Shown: positions 47,897 to 59,945, numbered from the stretch's first letter. The stretch: DNA of 64,000 nucleotides from Nemertoderma westbladi (GCA_032718475.1 JAUCBJ010008295.1:62001-126000); one strand, 5' to 3'. Notes: generated by a model from the letters alone, not told the origin. Translations and numbers: made by a program.

Positions 47897-49660
47897 CCAG
47901 TCCAGTCCAGTCCAGCCCAGCCCAGTCCAGTCCAGTCCAGTCCAGTCCAGTCCAGTCCAGTCCAGCCCAGCCCAGCCCAGCCCAGCCCAGTCCAGTCCAG
48001 TCCAGTCCAGTCCAGTCCAGTCCAGTCCAGTCCAGTCCAGTCCAGTCCAGTCCAGTCCAGTCCAGTCCAGTCCAGTCCAGTCCAGTCCAGTCCAGTCCAG
48101 TCCAGCCCAGACCAGACCAGACCAGCCCAGCCCAGCCCAGCCCAGCCCAGCCAAGCCCAGCCCAGCCCAGCCCAGCCCAGCCCAGCCCAGCCCAGCCCAG
48201 CCCAGCCCAGCCCAGCCCAGCCCAGCCCAGCCCAGCCCAGCCCAGCCCAGCCCAGCCCAGCCCAGCCCAGCCCAGCCCAGCCCAGCCCCGTCCAGTCCAG
48301 TCCAGTCCAGTCCAGTCCAGTCCAGTCCAGTCCAGTCCAGCCCAGTCCAGTCCAGTCCAGTCCAGTCCAGTCCAGCCCAGCCCAGTCCAGTCCAGTCCAG
48401 TCCAGTCCAGTCCAGTCCAGTCCAGTCCAGTCCAGTCCAGTCCAGTCCAGTCCAGTCCAGTCCAGTCCAGTCCAGTCCAGTCCAGTCCAGTCCAGTCCAG
48501 TCCAGTCCAGTCCAGTCCAGTCCAGTCCAGTCCAGTCCAGTCCAGTCCAGTCCAGTCCAGTCCAGTCCAGTCCAGTCCAGTCCAGTCCAGTCCAGTCCAG
48601 TCCAGTCCAGTCCAGTCCAGTCCAGTCCAGTCCAGTCCAGTCCAGTCCAGTCCAGTCCAGTCCAGTCCAGTCCAGTCCAGTCCAGTCCAGTCCAGTCCAG
48701 TCCAGTCCAGTCCAGTCCAGTCCAGTCCAGTCCAGTCCAGTCCAGTCCAGTCCAGTCAGTCCAGTCTAGTCCAGTCCAGTCCAGTCCAGTCCAGTCCAGT
48801 CCAGTCCAGTCCAGTCCAGTCCAGTCCAGTCCAGTCCAGTCCAGTCCAGTCCAGTCCAGTCCAGTCCAATCCAGTCCAATCCAGTCCAATCCAGTCCAAT
48901 CCAGTCCAATCCAGTCCAATCCAGTCCAATCCAGTCCAATCCAGTCCAATCCAGTCCAATCCAGTCCAATCCAGTCCAATCCAGTCCAATCCAGTCCAAT
49001 CCAGTCCAATCCAGTCCAATCCAGTCCAATCCAGTCCAATCCAGTCCAATCCAGTCCAATCCAGTCCAATCCAGTCCAATCCAGTCCAATCCAGTCCAAT
49101 CCAGTCCAATCCAGTCCAATCCAATCCAGTCCAATCCAGTCCAATCCAGTCCAATCCAGTCCAATCCAGTCCAATCCAGTCCAATCCAGTCCAATCCAGT
49201 CCAATCCAGTCCAATCCAGTCCAATCCAGTCCAATCCAGTCCAATCCAGTCCAATCCATTCCAATCCAGTCCAATCCAGTCCAATCCAGTCCAATCCAGT
49301 CCAATCCAGTCCAATCCAGTCCAATCCAGTCCAGTCCAGTCCAGTCCAGTCCAATCCAGTCCAGTCCAGTCCAGTCCAGTCCAGTCCAGTCCAGTCCAGT
49401 CCAGTCCAGTCCAGTCCAGTCCAGTCCAGTCCAGTCCAGTCCAGTCCAGTCCAGTCCAGTCCAGTCCAGTCCAGTCTAGTCCAGTCCAGTCCAGTCCAGT
49501 CCAGTCCAGTCCAGTCCAGTCCAGTCCAGTCCAGTCCAGTCCAGTCCAGTCCAGTCCAGTCCAGTCCAGTCCAGTCCAGTCCAGTCCAGTCCAGTCCAGT
49601 CCAGTCCAGTCCAGTCCAGCCCAGCCCAGTCCAGTCCAGTCTAGTCCAATCCAGTCTAGT
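47897..49660. repeat. Pentanucleotide satellite (CCAGT/CCAGC/CCAAT)n
   Basis: About 1.76 kb of 5-bp units in blocks: mostly CCAGT; CCAGC-rich at about 48104-48296; and a long block of alternating CCAAT-CCAGT (a 10-bp unit) at about 48868-49330, then CCAGT again. Very few units have the wrong length. Minus-strand ORFs (WTGLD/WIGLD repeats) are artefacts of a 15-bp coding period. Confidence 0.97.
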
Positions 49661-49692
49661 GCGAATAATTTTGGATTTGTTAATGTTTTATA

Positions 49693-50052
49693 GGTGGTCG
49701 ACTTATAGAAAACGGAAGTTACGACAATGGATATATAGTGACAATATACAACGATTATATAACACTAACTAATCCAGAGTGCAAAGACCAGCGTCCAACA
49801 TACTCGAAAACTTGCTCAAATGTCATTATTATTTCTCCAATTTTATCTGACACAATAAGTCTTACGGTATTAGAAAAAGTAATAAGAATATTGGGTGTAA
49901 TTTTTCTCTGCATTGGAATTCCAGCTAATCTTGTTACGGTTTACGCGATGTGTAAAAGCAAAGTGTTCAACCAACATAGCCAGTACGTAATAAGTGCGCT
50001 AGCAACTAGCGATACCTGTCTTCTAGTTGGATATGCGGACTCCAGAAAGTAA
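49693..50052 (+). pseudogene. GPCR exon fragment: extracellular N-terminus, TM1 and start of TM2
   Basis: The frame opens after a plausible splice acceptor (TGTTTTATAG, AG at 49692-49693). It encodes an extracellular segment with Cys residues and possible N-glycosylation (ENGS). TM1 follows as VIRILGVIFLCIGIPANLV, with the conserved Asn, then the start of TM2 (LATSD). At 50026 the sequence becomes repeat unit A, and the frame ends at 50050-50052 after seven repeat-encoded residues. So the receptor is cut within TM2 and nothing of the rest is seen downstream. It is of a different subtype from the receptor at 4905-5807. Confidence 0.7.
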
Positions 50053-50071
50053 AAAAATAAAGAGTAAATTC

Positions 50072-50098
50072 GTTGGCTTCCGCAGTCAGGAAGCCAAC
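50072..50098 (+). other. Hairpin 1, copy A
   Basis: Arms GTTGGCTTCC (50072-50081) and GGAAGCCAAC (50089-50098), loop GCAGTCA. Perfect 10-bp stem. Confidence 0.9.
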
Positions 50099-50252
50099 CT
50101 TCCCGTGTACACGTTTCTACATATAGGATATTCCGCGGAGTTCACTGAATCTAGAGATCTACAATAGCTGGCAAGCCGAAACTCGGCACGCGTATAGTAC
50201 TCCAGATTCTAAGAATCGCTCAACCCTACGATTTTTGATTTTTGACCTTTAA

Positions 50253-50274
50253 GGGTCAAAGGTCAAAGGTCAAA
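50253..50274 (+). promoter_or_regulatory. Triple AGGTCA-type direct repeat (DR1 spacing)
   Basis: GGGTCA-A-AGGTCA-A-AGGTCA with one-base spacers, the arrangement bound by RXR/HNF4-type nuclear receptors. Only copy A has it. Binding is not shown and it may be chance. Confidence 0.3.
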
Positions 50275-52961
50275 GTTGGAAAATTTCCCGAAAATCGCGT
50301 TTTTTTTTATAAATCCAAAATTATCTCGAAAACAAAAAACAAATCTCCAAATGTCCTACGCTGAACTTTTAGCTAGATAAATTATACGTAATCTATCAAA
50401 ATTTCAGATTTCCGAAATTGGCCATTTTGGCCCTGTCTTCGGGGAAGTAAGAAAATTTTCAAAAAACGCTATTTTTCGATATAACGTAGCCTCGCGCTCC
50501 TAGCCCATTAGACCTAGGGGCTTCAAACTTATACCACAAACGCAACTATGGCGTGGGCATGTTCTCTGAAAATTTCAGCCAAAAGGCATTCATTTGTCGG
50601 CTATGGGCAAGACGTAGACATTACGGCGCCAATTTCCGACGATTTGAGCCAATTTTGTAAGCTATGTAGCTCTGTTAGTATATATCGGATCGAGACCGTT
50701 CCACTTTTAATCAATAGAGGGAAGGTGGATCTACCTTCTCAATATTTCAGATCCGGACCTTGGTCAATTTTAGGGGGGGAAAAAGGGTGGACAAAAGGTG
50801 GAAAATTGCAAAATCGGAAAAAACCACTTTGGGGAAAATTAATTTTCTCAAAATTCTCTGCTTATTTTTTTTTTAAACTTTAACATGTTTTAGTACTACT
50901 CAATAGCTACCTTCTGTAGACAGAAAGTTAAGCACAAAAATCTACCGTTTTGGAGTAAATGGACGACGGAAATTTTTGTCCACCAAAAATTCAGTTTTTT
51001 TCAAAAAACGCAAATTTTCGGAAGCCAATATCTCGAGAACCCTTGGTCTAGGGGCTCCAAAAAAAAAATGAAGCCTGTCTGATTTTTTGAGTTCTACAAA
51101 TCCACTATACATTGTTTTATAAAAAAAATTAATCTTCAGGGGCCATAGGGGGGACAAACTTTTTTAAAAAAGGGCCAATTTTTTTTACTAAATTGGCCAT
51201 AAATTGGCCAAAAGTGGTTTTTATCGAAAATGGTCCAATATCTTATTATACCTTTTATTCTTGCGCAACTTTTCACCAAATTTCAGCGTTTTTTATTTTT
51301 GGCCAAAAATCACAGTGCTACCCCCCCTTACGAGATTTGTCAATTTTTGACGATTTGCGCAAAAAAAAATTTTTTGCCCGAAAACACTTTTTCTGGGTAA
51401 TATTGATGCGCTAATTCCAAATTTCGAAACCGTTTTCGATTTCGCCCAACCAAAAAAATTTTAGAGCACTTTAAAAACCGTATTTTTAATGAAAATTCTT
51501 TTTTATATTATTAATCAATTTCCAGCTCGGTTATTCCTTATTTTATCATCTTCTATTTGGTATTATTAGATCCGCGCGTTCAATACGAGTCGTTTGAGCC
51601 ATATAACATCATTGTATCTACTATTCTTCATGAGTTATAAGCGTTTTAATGGGGACGCACATCTAATGTCATTACATGCCTGGTCATTCACCTTACCACA
51701 CAGAAGCCAGGGAAGGGAGGGAGTGGGGTGGGGAACACTGATAGTTCCTGGACATGCTGGTGTTATTGTTGGTTGCTATGGAGATATACTGAATATTATG
51801 CCCTTGGGGTTGTGGTGAAGGCTAAACCAACAACGTACCAACCAACCTTTCCTGACTGCCAGTAGTAGCCCAGCATTCAACCCTGTATAGGCAGAGATAC
51901 ATGTAGACATCGGGAGAGTAAGTTGGTGACGAATTTAAATACATTTACTAACTGACTAAGTTAATTAATAATAATATAGGCATAGCCTAATGTATTATCT
52001 GAGCATAAATAATGGCTAATGGATAGGCCTACATACCAGACAGGTAGGCTGAACACTGTATACCCAGCAACCGTATTTGATTCAGGATTTGTTTATATTT
52101 ATTTGGTTTATTTTTTTATTGTGGTCCAGAATCGCCACCATTTCAGCATTTGGTAGTGTGGGTAGATGTTATCATTAAAGCGATTTGGGGTTTGACGAAT
52201 AATGGGTGTACCAAAGCTGTTAGGTATCATTTAGTTAGGTACAAACCGCTGATATTCTGTGTCATGGATTTTGCTTTCGTAAAGTGCCGCGCAGTTCATT
52301 CAACCCATTCAGCCAGTAAGTTTACTTACTGTCACATATGACCGGGTTCGCCTTGATGTTAAAGGGTAGATATATAAATCCTGTAAACCCACATGTTGTT
52401 ACGGCTGTGAGTGGCAAGTCCAGAGCAGTTCATGGTGAGTTAGAGCATGTGCGAGATAAACGGAAAGCTTCCCGTTAGTCTAGAAGAATGGTACCGCAAT
52501 GGGATTCATTTAAATTAGTCACCCAGGAACTCAGATGTACCCCGCACTGATTTATGGTTGTATTTTGGTACTCTGCACGCATTTGGTGGGATCCGAGCTT
52601 TGGGGATTTTATTTAATAATAGGCCTCTATTGATTACTTCCATTCCCTGCGTTATTTATTATTTGTTTATAATTATTCAAATATATTGTATTTTTTATTG
52701 AGAATATTCTAGTGTATTTGTTCAGTTAGTTTTGCAAATTTGCAATCGTTGTCATTCTGATAATTTATTACAAAATTGTTACATTATTATGACAACATTA
52801 CACATTATATACAACGCACCATTTGTATTAACAGCAAGTTGTTAAGTTATCAATATTTCGTAATGTTGAAATTTTGTGATAAACTACAAGGGCAAATACT
52901 GTCAAGTTCTTTTATAATAAAATTAACCGTGTATATTTATTCAATTATGTAAAATAACTAT

Positions 52962-53001
52962 CCCCAACGCTCATCAACACTTGTGTTGATGTGCGTTGGG
53001 G
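52962..53001 (+). other. Hairpin 2, copy A
   Basis: 18-base arms (52962-52979 and 52984-53001), loop CTTG, all paired except one T:T. A poly-C run follows at about 53027-53048. Confidence 0.85.
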
Positions 53002-53746
53002 CGCAAATGACAACTCTTTAGTTGCCCCCCCCCCCCCCCCCCCCCCCCGCAGCCTGGCTGCCTAACATTTTATTGCTGAGAGATCAACTGTGGGTGGCTG
53101 GCTATTTCGTATGCATCAAATACTATTATGTTACAAGGTACTGAAGATAGTATAATTAAACTTTTAATGTTGATAACTTTTTGTTTATATAAAGTGCCTA
53201 CAATATTTGTGGTTAAAATTTATCATTATTTATATTTGAATTGAATTTCGTATCTTGTATTTGATGGGTTGTTCCCTATTTAATACTTTAATTGTTTATA
53301 TTTGAGTTTAATATGCATTGTTCAGTTCATACACTGGTACTTTATTTATATAATTTATTATTTATAAAAACAATTGTCATTTAAATTATTATTTAATCTG
53401 CATTTGTGTTTGTGCAGAGATAGGGGTTATAATCAATGGGTAATGAATTAGGGTGTTATATAATGTTTTATAATATCATGATATCCTAACTTATTCGGGA
53501 GGGATGGTGGGTTCTCTATGAAGATTTCATAAATTCATCTACTATTTTATTTACTTTATATCCTTGCATTTATATTATATTTGTGCGATAGTATATCTTC
53601 ACACTCCCCATATGTCAGTTAGCATTGATCTCTCAATTCAATCAATCTTTTATTTCTCCCCACTCTTCCCATTGACATTCCACTCCACCCCACCCCCTCC
53701 CATACTCTCTCTCTCTCTTCTCTCCCCCTCCTAGCATCCGCCCCTT

Positions 53747-55936
53747 GTTGGATATGCGGACCTCAGAAAGTAAAAAAATAAAGAGTAAACCCGTTGGCTT
53801 CCGCAGTCAGGAAGCCAACCTTCCCGTGTACACGTTTCTACATATAGGATATTCCGCGCAGTTCACTGATTCTGGAGATCTACAATAGCTGGGAAGCTGA
53901 AATTTGGTACACGTATATTTCGAGGAATTCTAAGATACGCTATTTTTTTATTTTTTTTAATTTCGACCCGGAAGTGTTAAAAATTTAACTCCAAAGTTAA
54001 AAAATTTAACTAAAATCTGGAATTTTTTTATTCGCAGCTAATTATCTCAAAAACCATAGGGAAATTTCAAAATGTCTCTCTATCCGATTTTGCGCAGATA
54101 ATTTATACATAATCTATCAAAATATCAGATTTCCCGAATTGGCCATTTTGGCCACACTTAACTTTTCCCGGTAAAATTTTCAAAAAACGCTATTTTTCGA
54201 TATAACGTAGCCTCGCGCTCCTAGCCCATTAGGCCTAGGGGCTTCAAACTTATACCACAAACGCGCCAAGAGAGTGGGCATGTTCTCTGAAAATTTCAGC
54301 CAAAAGGCATTCATTTGTCGGCTATGGGCAAGTCGTAGACATTACGGCGCCAATTTCTGACGATTTGAGCCAATTTTGTAAGCGCTCTAGCTCTGTTACT
54401 ATATATCGGATCGAGACCGTTCCACTTTTAATCAATAGAGGGGAGGTGGATCTACCTTCTCAATATTTCAGATCCGGACCTCGGTCAATTTTAGGGGGGG
54501 AAAAAGGGTGGACAAAAGGTGGAAAATTGCAAAATCGGAAAAAACCACTTTGGGGAAAATAAATTTTCTCAAAATTCTCTGCTTATTTTTTTTTTAAACT
54601 TTAACATGTTTTAGTACTACTCAATAGCTACCTTCTGTAGACAGAAAGTTAAGCACAAAAATCTACCGTTTTGGAGTAAATGGACGACGGAAATTGTTGT
54701 CCAACAAAAATTCCGTTTTTTATCAAAAAACGCAAATATTCGGGAGCCAATATCTCGAGAACCCTTGGTCTAGGGGCTCCAAAAAAAAAATGAAGCCTAT
54801 CTGATTTTTTGAGTTCTACAAATCCACTATACATTGTTTTATAAAAAAAATTAATCTTCAGGGGCCATAGGGGGGACAAACTTTTTTAAAAAAGGGCCAA
54901 TTTTTTTTACCAAATTGGCCATAAATTGGCCAAAACTGGTTTTTATCGAAAATGGTCCAATAACTTATTATACCATTTATTCTTGCGCAACTTTTCACCA
55001 AATTTCAGCGTTTTTTATTTTTGGCCAAAAATCACGGTGCGGTCCCCCCTTACGAGATTTGTCAATTTTTGACGATTTGCGCAAAAAAAAATTTTTTGCC
55101 CGAAAACACTTTTTCTGGTAAATATTGATGCGCTGATTCCAAATTTCGAAACCGTTTTCGATTAAAAACAATAGGAAAAAAATTAGAGCATTTTCAATTC
55201 TGGAATTTCAAATATATGATGAAAAAAAATTTTTTTTTTAATTTTTTCAAATATTGTAAATCTTATTGTATCAACTTGAATTTGGTATTAGTAGATGCAT
55301 AAACATATTTTAAGATGTTTTAGGTACATTATGATGGAATTGTACCTATTATACATAAGATGTTAGAAGCACCTAATTCCAGGTTGGCTATGAAACTGGA
55401 GGTGGCCACGAAACTGCAAAGTGCAAAGATAAACTATATTTATTCTTATATAGAAAGTGTTTCTCCCCAATCCTCATCAACACTTGTGTTGATGGGATTG
55501 GGGCTATAAATTATAATGTTTATTAACCCCCCCCCCCTTCCCCAGTATGACCATGTCCATTCATGCTTATTATGTGGGTACCCAAATTTCTTACAACAAT
55601 TGAATATTATTCATACGATAATTTATAATATGTGGATAAGATAGGGGGTTAACAGGGCTTGTAGTGAATGGGTCAAGGAATAAGACGACAAACAATTATG
55701 TAAAATACAATATATTAATGTAATTTGGGAGGGAAGGCGGGTTTAATATATAGACTTCAGAAGTTCATATCTACACTTAATATTCTATTTACATTCTTGA
55801 ATAATATTACAACACCGTACAGTGTACCTACACACCTGTCAGTGATTTTGTAAAACCTGCATATTCCCTAACACTACCACCCTCTTAAATCCCCTCTCTC
55901 TCTCTCTTCTCTCCCCCTCCTAGCATCCGCCCCCTC
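53747..55936 (+). repeat. Tandem hairpin element, copy B (2190 bp)
   Basis: Starts GTTGGATATGCGGAC. Hairpin 1 is at 53793-53819 (same arms as copy A). The palindrome CGTGTACACG is at 53825-53834. Hairpin 2 is at 55465-55503, then poly-C. Tail type is B/C. Confidence 0.9.
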
Positions 55937-58137
55937 GTTGGATATGCGGACTCCAGAAAGTAAAAAAATAAAGAGTAAATTCGTTGGCTTCCGCAGTCAG
56001 GAAGCCAACCTTCCCGTGTACACGTTTCTACATATAGGATATTCCGCGGAGTTCACTGTAGCTGGAGATCTACAATAGCTGGGAAGCTGAAATTTGGTAC
56101 ACGTATATTTCGAGGAATTCTAAGATAAGCCATAGTTTTATTTTTTTTAATTTCGACCCGGAAGTGTTAAAAATTTAACTCCAAAGTTAAAAAATTTAAC
56201 TAAAATCTGGAATTTTTTTATTCGCGGCTAATTATCTCAAAAACTATAGGGAAATTTCAAAATGTCTCTCTATCCGATTTTGCGCAGATAATTTATACAT
56301 AATCTTTCAAAATTTCAGATTTCCAAAATTGGCCATTTTGGCCCTGTCTTCAGGGGAGTAAGAAAATTTTCAAAAATCGCTATTTTTCGATATAACGTAA
56401 CCTCGCGCTCCTAGCCCATTAGGCCTAGGGGCTTCAAACTTATACCACAAACGCGCCTAGAGAGTGGGCATGTTCTCTGAAAATTTCAGCCAAAAGGCAT
56501 TCAATGGTCGGCTATGGGCAAGTCGTAGACATTACGGCGCCAATTTTGGGCAATTTGAGCCAATTTCGTAAGCGCTCTAGCTCTGTTACTATATATCGGA
56601 TCGAGACCGTTCCACTTTTAATCAATAGAGGGAAGGTGAATCTACCTGCTCAATATTTCAGATCCGGACCTCGTTCAATTTTAGGGGGGGAAAAAGGGTG
56701 GACAAAAGGTGGAAAATTGCAAAATCGGAAAAAACCACTTTGGGGAAAATTAATTTTCTCAAAATTCTCTGCTTATTTTTTTTTTAAACTTTAACATGTT
56801 TTAGTACTACTCAATAGCTACCTTTTGTAGACAGAAAGTTAAGCACAGAAATCTACTTTTGTCGGAGTAAATGGATGACGGAAATTTTTGTCCCTCAAAA
56901 ATTCCGTTTTTTTCAAAAAACGCAAATTTTCGGAAACCAATATCTCGAGAACCCTTGGTCTAGGGGCTCCAAAAAAAAAATGAAGCCTGTCTGATTTTTT
57001 GAGTTCTACAAATCCACTATACATTGTTTTATAAAAAAAATTAATCTTCAGGGGCCATAGGGGGGACAAACTTTTTTAAAAAAGGGCCAATTTTTTTTAC
57101 TTAATTGGCCATAAATTGGCCAAAAGTGGTTTTTATCGAAAATGGTCCAATAACTTATTATACCATTTATTCTTGCGCAACTTTTCACCAAATTTCAGCG
57201 TTTTTTATTTTTGGCCAAAAATCACGGTGCTACCCCCCCTTACGAGATTTGTCAATTTTTGACGATTTGCGCAAAAAAAAAATTTTTGCCCGAAAACACT
57301 TTTTCTGGTAAATATTGATGCGCTGATTCCAAATTTCGAAACCGTTTTCGATTAAAATCAATAGAAAAAAAATTAGAGCATTTTCAATTCTGGAATTTGA
57401 AATATATGATGAAAAAAAAATTTTTTTTTTAATTTTTTCAAATCTCGTAAATCTTATTGTATCAACTTGAATTTGGTATTAGTAGATGCATAAACATATT
57501 TTAAGATGTTTTAGGTACATTATGATGGAATTGTACCTATTATACATAAGATGTTAGAAGCACTTAATTCCAGGTTGGCTATGAAAATGGAGGTGGCCAT
57601 GAAACTGCAAAGTGCAAAGATAAACTATATTTATTCTTATATAGAAAGTGTTTTTCCCCAATCCTCATCAACACTTGTGTTGATGGGATTGGGGCTATAA
57701 AATATAATATGTTTATTACCCCCCCCCCCCCCCCTCCCCTTCCCTGGTATGACCCTGTCCATTCATGCTTATTATGTGGGTACCCAAATTTCTTATAACA
57801 ATTGAATATTATTCATACAATAATTTATTATATGTTGATAAGATAGGGGGTTAACAGGGCTTGTAGTCAATGGGTCAAGGAATAAGACGACAAACAATTT
57901 ATAAAATACAATATATTAATGTAATTTGGGAGGGATGGCGGGTTTACTACTGTATATAGACTTCAGAAGTTCATATCTACACTTAATATTCTATTTACAT
58001 TCTTGAATAATATTACAACACCGTACAGTGTACCTACACACCTGTCAGTCATTTTGTAAAACCTTCATATTCCCTAACTCTACCCCCCCTCTTATATCTC
58101 CTCTCTCTTCTCTCCCCCTCCTAGCATCCGCTCCCTC
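55937..58137 (+). repeat. Tandem hairpin element, copy C (2201 bp)
   Basis: Very close to copy B along its whole length, including the tail. Hairpin 1 is at 55983-56009, the palindrome at 56015-56024, hairpin 2 at 57656-57694, then poly-C. Confidence 0.9.
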
Positions 58138-59945
58138 GTTGGATATGCGGACTCTCGAAAAATAGAAAAAAAAAAGTTAAACCCGTTCGCAGCCGCAGTC
58201 AGGCTGCGAACCTTCCCGTGTACACGTTTCTACATATAGGATATTCCGCGGAGTTCACTGTAGCTGGAGATCTACAATAGCTGGGAAGCTGAAATTTGGT
58301 ACACGTATATTTCGAGGAATTCTAAGATATTCCATAGTTTTATTTTTTTTAATTTCGACCCGGAAGTGTTAAAAATTTAACTCCAAAGTTAAAAAATTTA
58401 ACTAAAATCTGGAATTTTTTTATTCGCGGCTAATTATCTCAAAAACTATAGGGAAATTTCAAAATGTCTCTCTATCCGATTTTGCGCAGATAAATTATAC
58501 ATAATCTATCAAAATTTCAGATTTCCGAAATTGGCCATTTTGGCCCTGTCTTCGTGGGAGTAAGAAAATTTTCAAAAAACGCTATTTTTCGATATAACGT
58601 AGCCTCGCGCTCCTAGCCCATTAGGCCTAGGGTCTTGAAACTTATACCACAAACGCGCCTATAGCGTGGGCATGTTCTCTGAAAATTTCAACCAAAAGGC
58701 ATTCAGTGGTCGGCTATGGGCAAGTCATAGACATTACTGCGCCAATTTTGGGCCATTTGAGCCAATTTCGTAAGCGCTCTAGCTCTGTTACTATATATCG
58801 GATCGAGACCGTTCCACTTTTAATCTATAGAGGGAAGGTGGATCTATCTGCTCAATATTTCAGATCCGGACCTTGGTCAATTTTAGGGGTGGAAAAAGGG
58901 GGGACAAAAGGTGGAAAATCGCAAAATCGGAAAAAACCACTTTGGGGAAAATTAATTTTCTCAAAATTGTCTGCTTATTTTTTTTTTAAACTTTAACATG
59001 TTGTAGTACTACTCAATAGCTACCTTCTGTAGACAGAAAGTTAAGCACAAAAATCTACTATTTTCGAGTAAATGGACGACGGAAATTTTTGTCCACCAAA
59101 AAATCCGTTTTTTTCAAAAAACGCAAATTTTCGGGAGCCAATATCTCGAGAACCCTTGGTCTAGGGGCTCCAAAAAAAAAATGAAGCCTGTCTGATTTTT
59201 TGAGTTCTACAAATCCACTATACATTGTTTTATAAAAAAAATTAATCTTCAGGGGCCATAGGGGGGACAAACTTTTTTAAAAAAGGGCCGATTTTTTTTA
59301 CTAAATTAGCCATAAATTGGCCAAAAGTGGTTTTTATCGAAAATGGTCAAATAACTTATTATACCATTTATTCTTGCGCAACTTTTCACCAAATTTCAGC
59401 GTTTTTTATTTTTGACGAAAAATCACGGTGCTACCCCCCCTTATGAGATTTGTCAATTTTTGACGATTTGCGCAAAAAAAAAATTTTTGCCCGAAAACAC
59501 ATTTTCTGGGCAATATTGATGCGCTGATTCCAAATTTTGAAACTGTTTTCGATTTTGTTCGACTAAAAATTTTTTAAAGCACTTTAAATACCGTATTTTT
59601 AATGGAAATTGTTTTTTATAATAATAATAAATTTCCAGATCGGTTTTTCTTTGTCGAATCAACTTCTATTTGGTATTATCAGATGCGCGCGTTCAATACG
59701 AGTCTTTTGAGCTATATACCGCCGTTGTATCTGTTATTCTTCAGGAGTTAGAAGCGTTTTAGTGGGGGCGGACATCAAATCTCATTACTTGCCCAGCCCA
59801 CATTGCCCGGTCATTCAACTCATTACTCCTAAGCCAGGGAGGGAATGGGGTGGGTTACTTACTCTACAGCAGTGTGCGCATGTGGAATACACTGTGTTTG
59901 GTGCTTGGATTAGAGTTGCATCAGTTGGTTGCTAGGTGATGGTTT
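58138..59945 (+). repeat. Tandem hairpin element, copy D (truncated, about 1.8 kb)
   Basis: The left 1.4 kb matches the others. The tail from about 59530 matches copy A, not B/C, and fades out near 59865-59945 without hairpin 2. Hairpin 1 is at 58185-58211 with a different stem. The palindrome is at 58217-58226. Confidence 0.85.
58185..58211 (+). other. Hairpin 1, copy D, with compensatory stem changes
   Basis: Arms GTTCGCAGCC (58185-58194) and GGCTGCGAAC (58202-58211), loop GCAGTCA unchanged. Against copies A-C, three left-arm bases differ and all three partners differ to match. Confidence 0.9.

Larger units (their letters stand above)
50026..53746 (+). repeat. Tandem hairpin element, copy A (3.7 kb)
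   Basis: First of four tandem copies that each start GTTGGATATGCGGAC. The first 1.4 kb is shared by all copies. The tail (from about 51440) is longer than in copies B and C and partly matches copy D. The copy ends in a CT-rich tract and CCTAGCATCCGCCCC. It contains hairpin 1 (50072-50098), the palindrome CGTGTACACG (50104-50113) and hairpin 2 (52962-53001) followed by poly-C. No transposase-like ORF is visible. Confidence 0.85.

Noticed and set aside
47852-49354. 500-codon minus-strand ORF of WTGLD/WIGLD repeats
   Set aside because: It is the pentanucleotide satellite read in frame. Several frames are open equally and there is no non-repeat coding sequence.
59516-59560. CTGATT...GAAACTG stretch as a second hammerhead (and its matches in copies B and C)
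   Set aside because: The CUGAUGA core is not present and stem II does not pair well.
50026-59945. Hairpin elements as Helitrons
   Set aside because: Tandem arrangement and hairpins fit, but the TC start and the CTRR end at a set distance from the hairpin are not seen, and no Rep/helicase is present.
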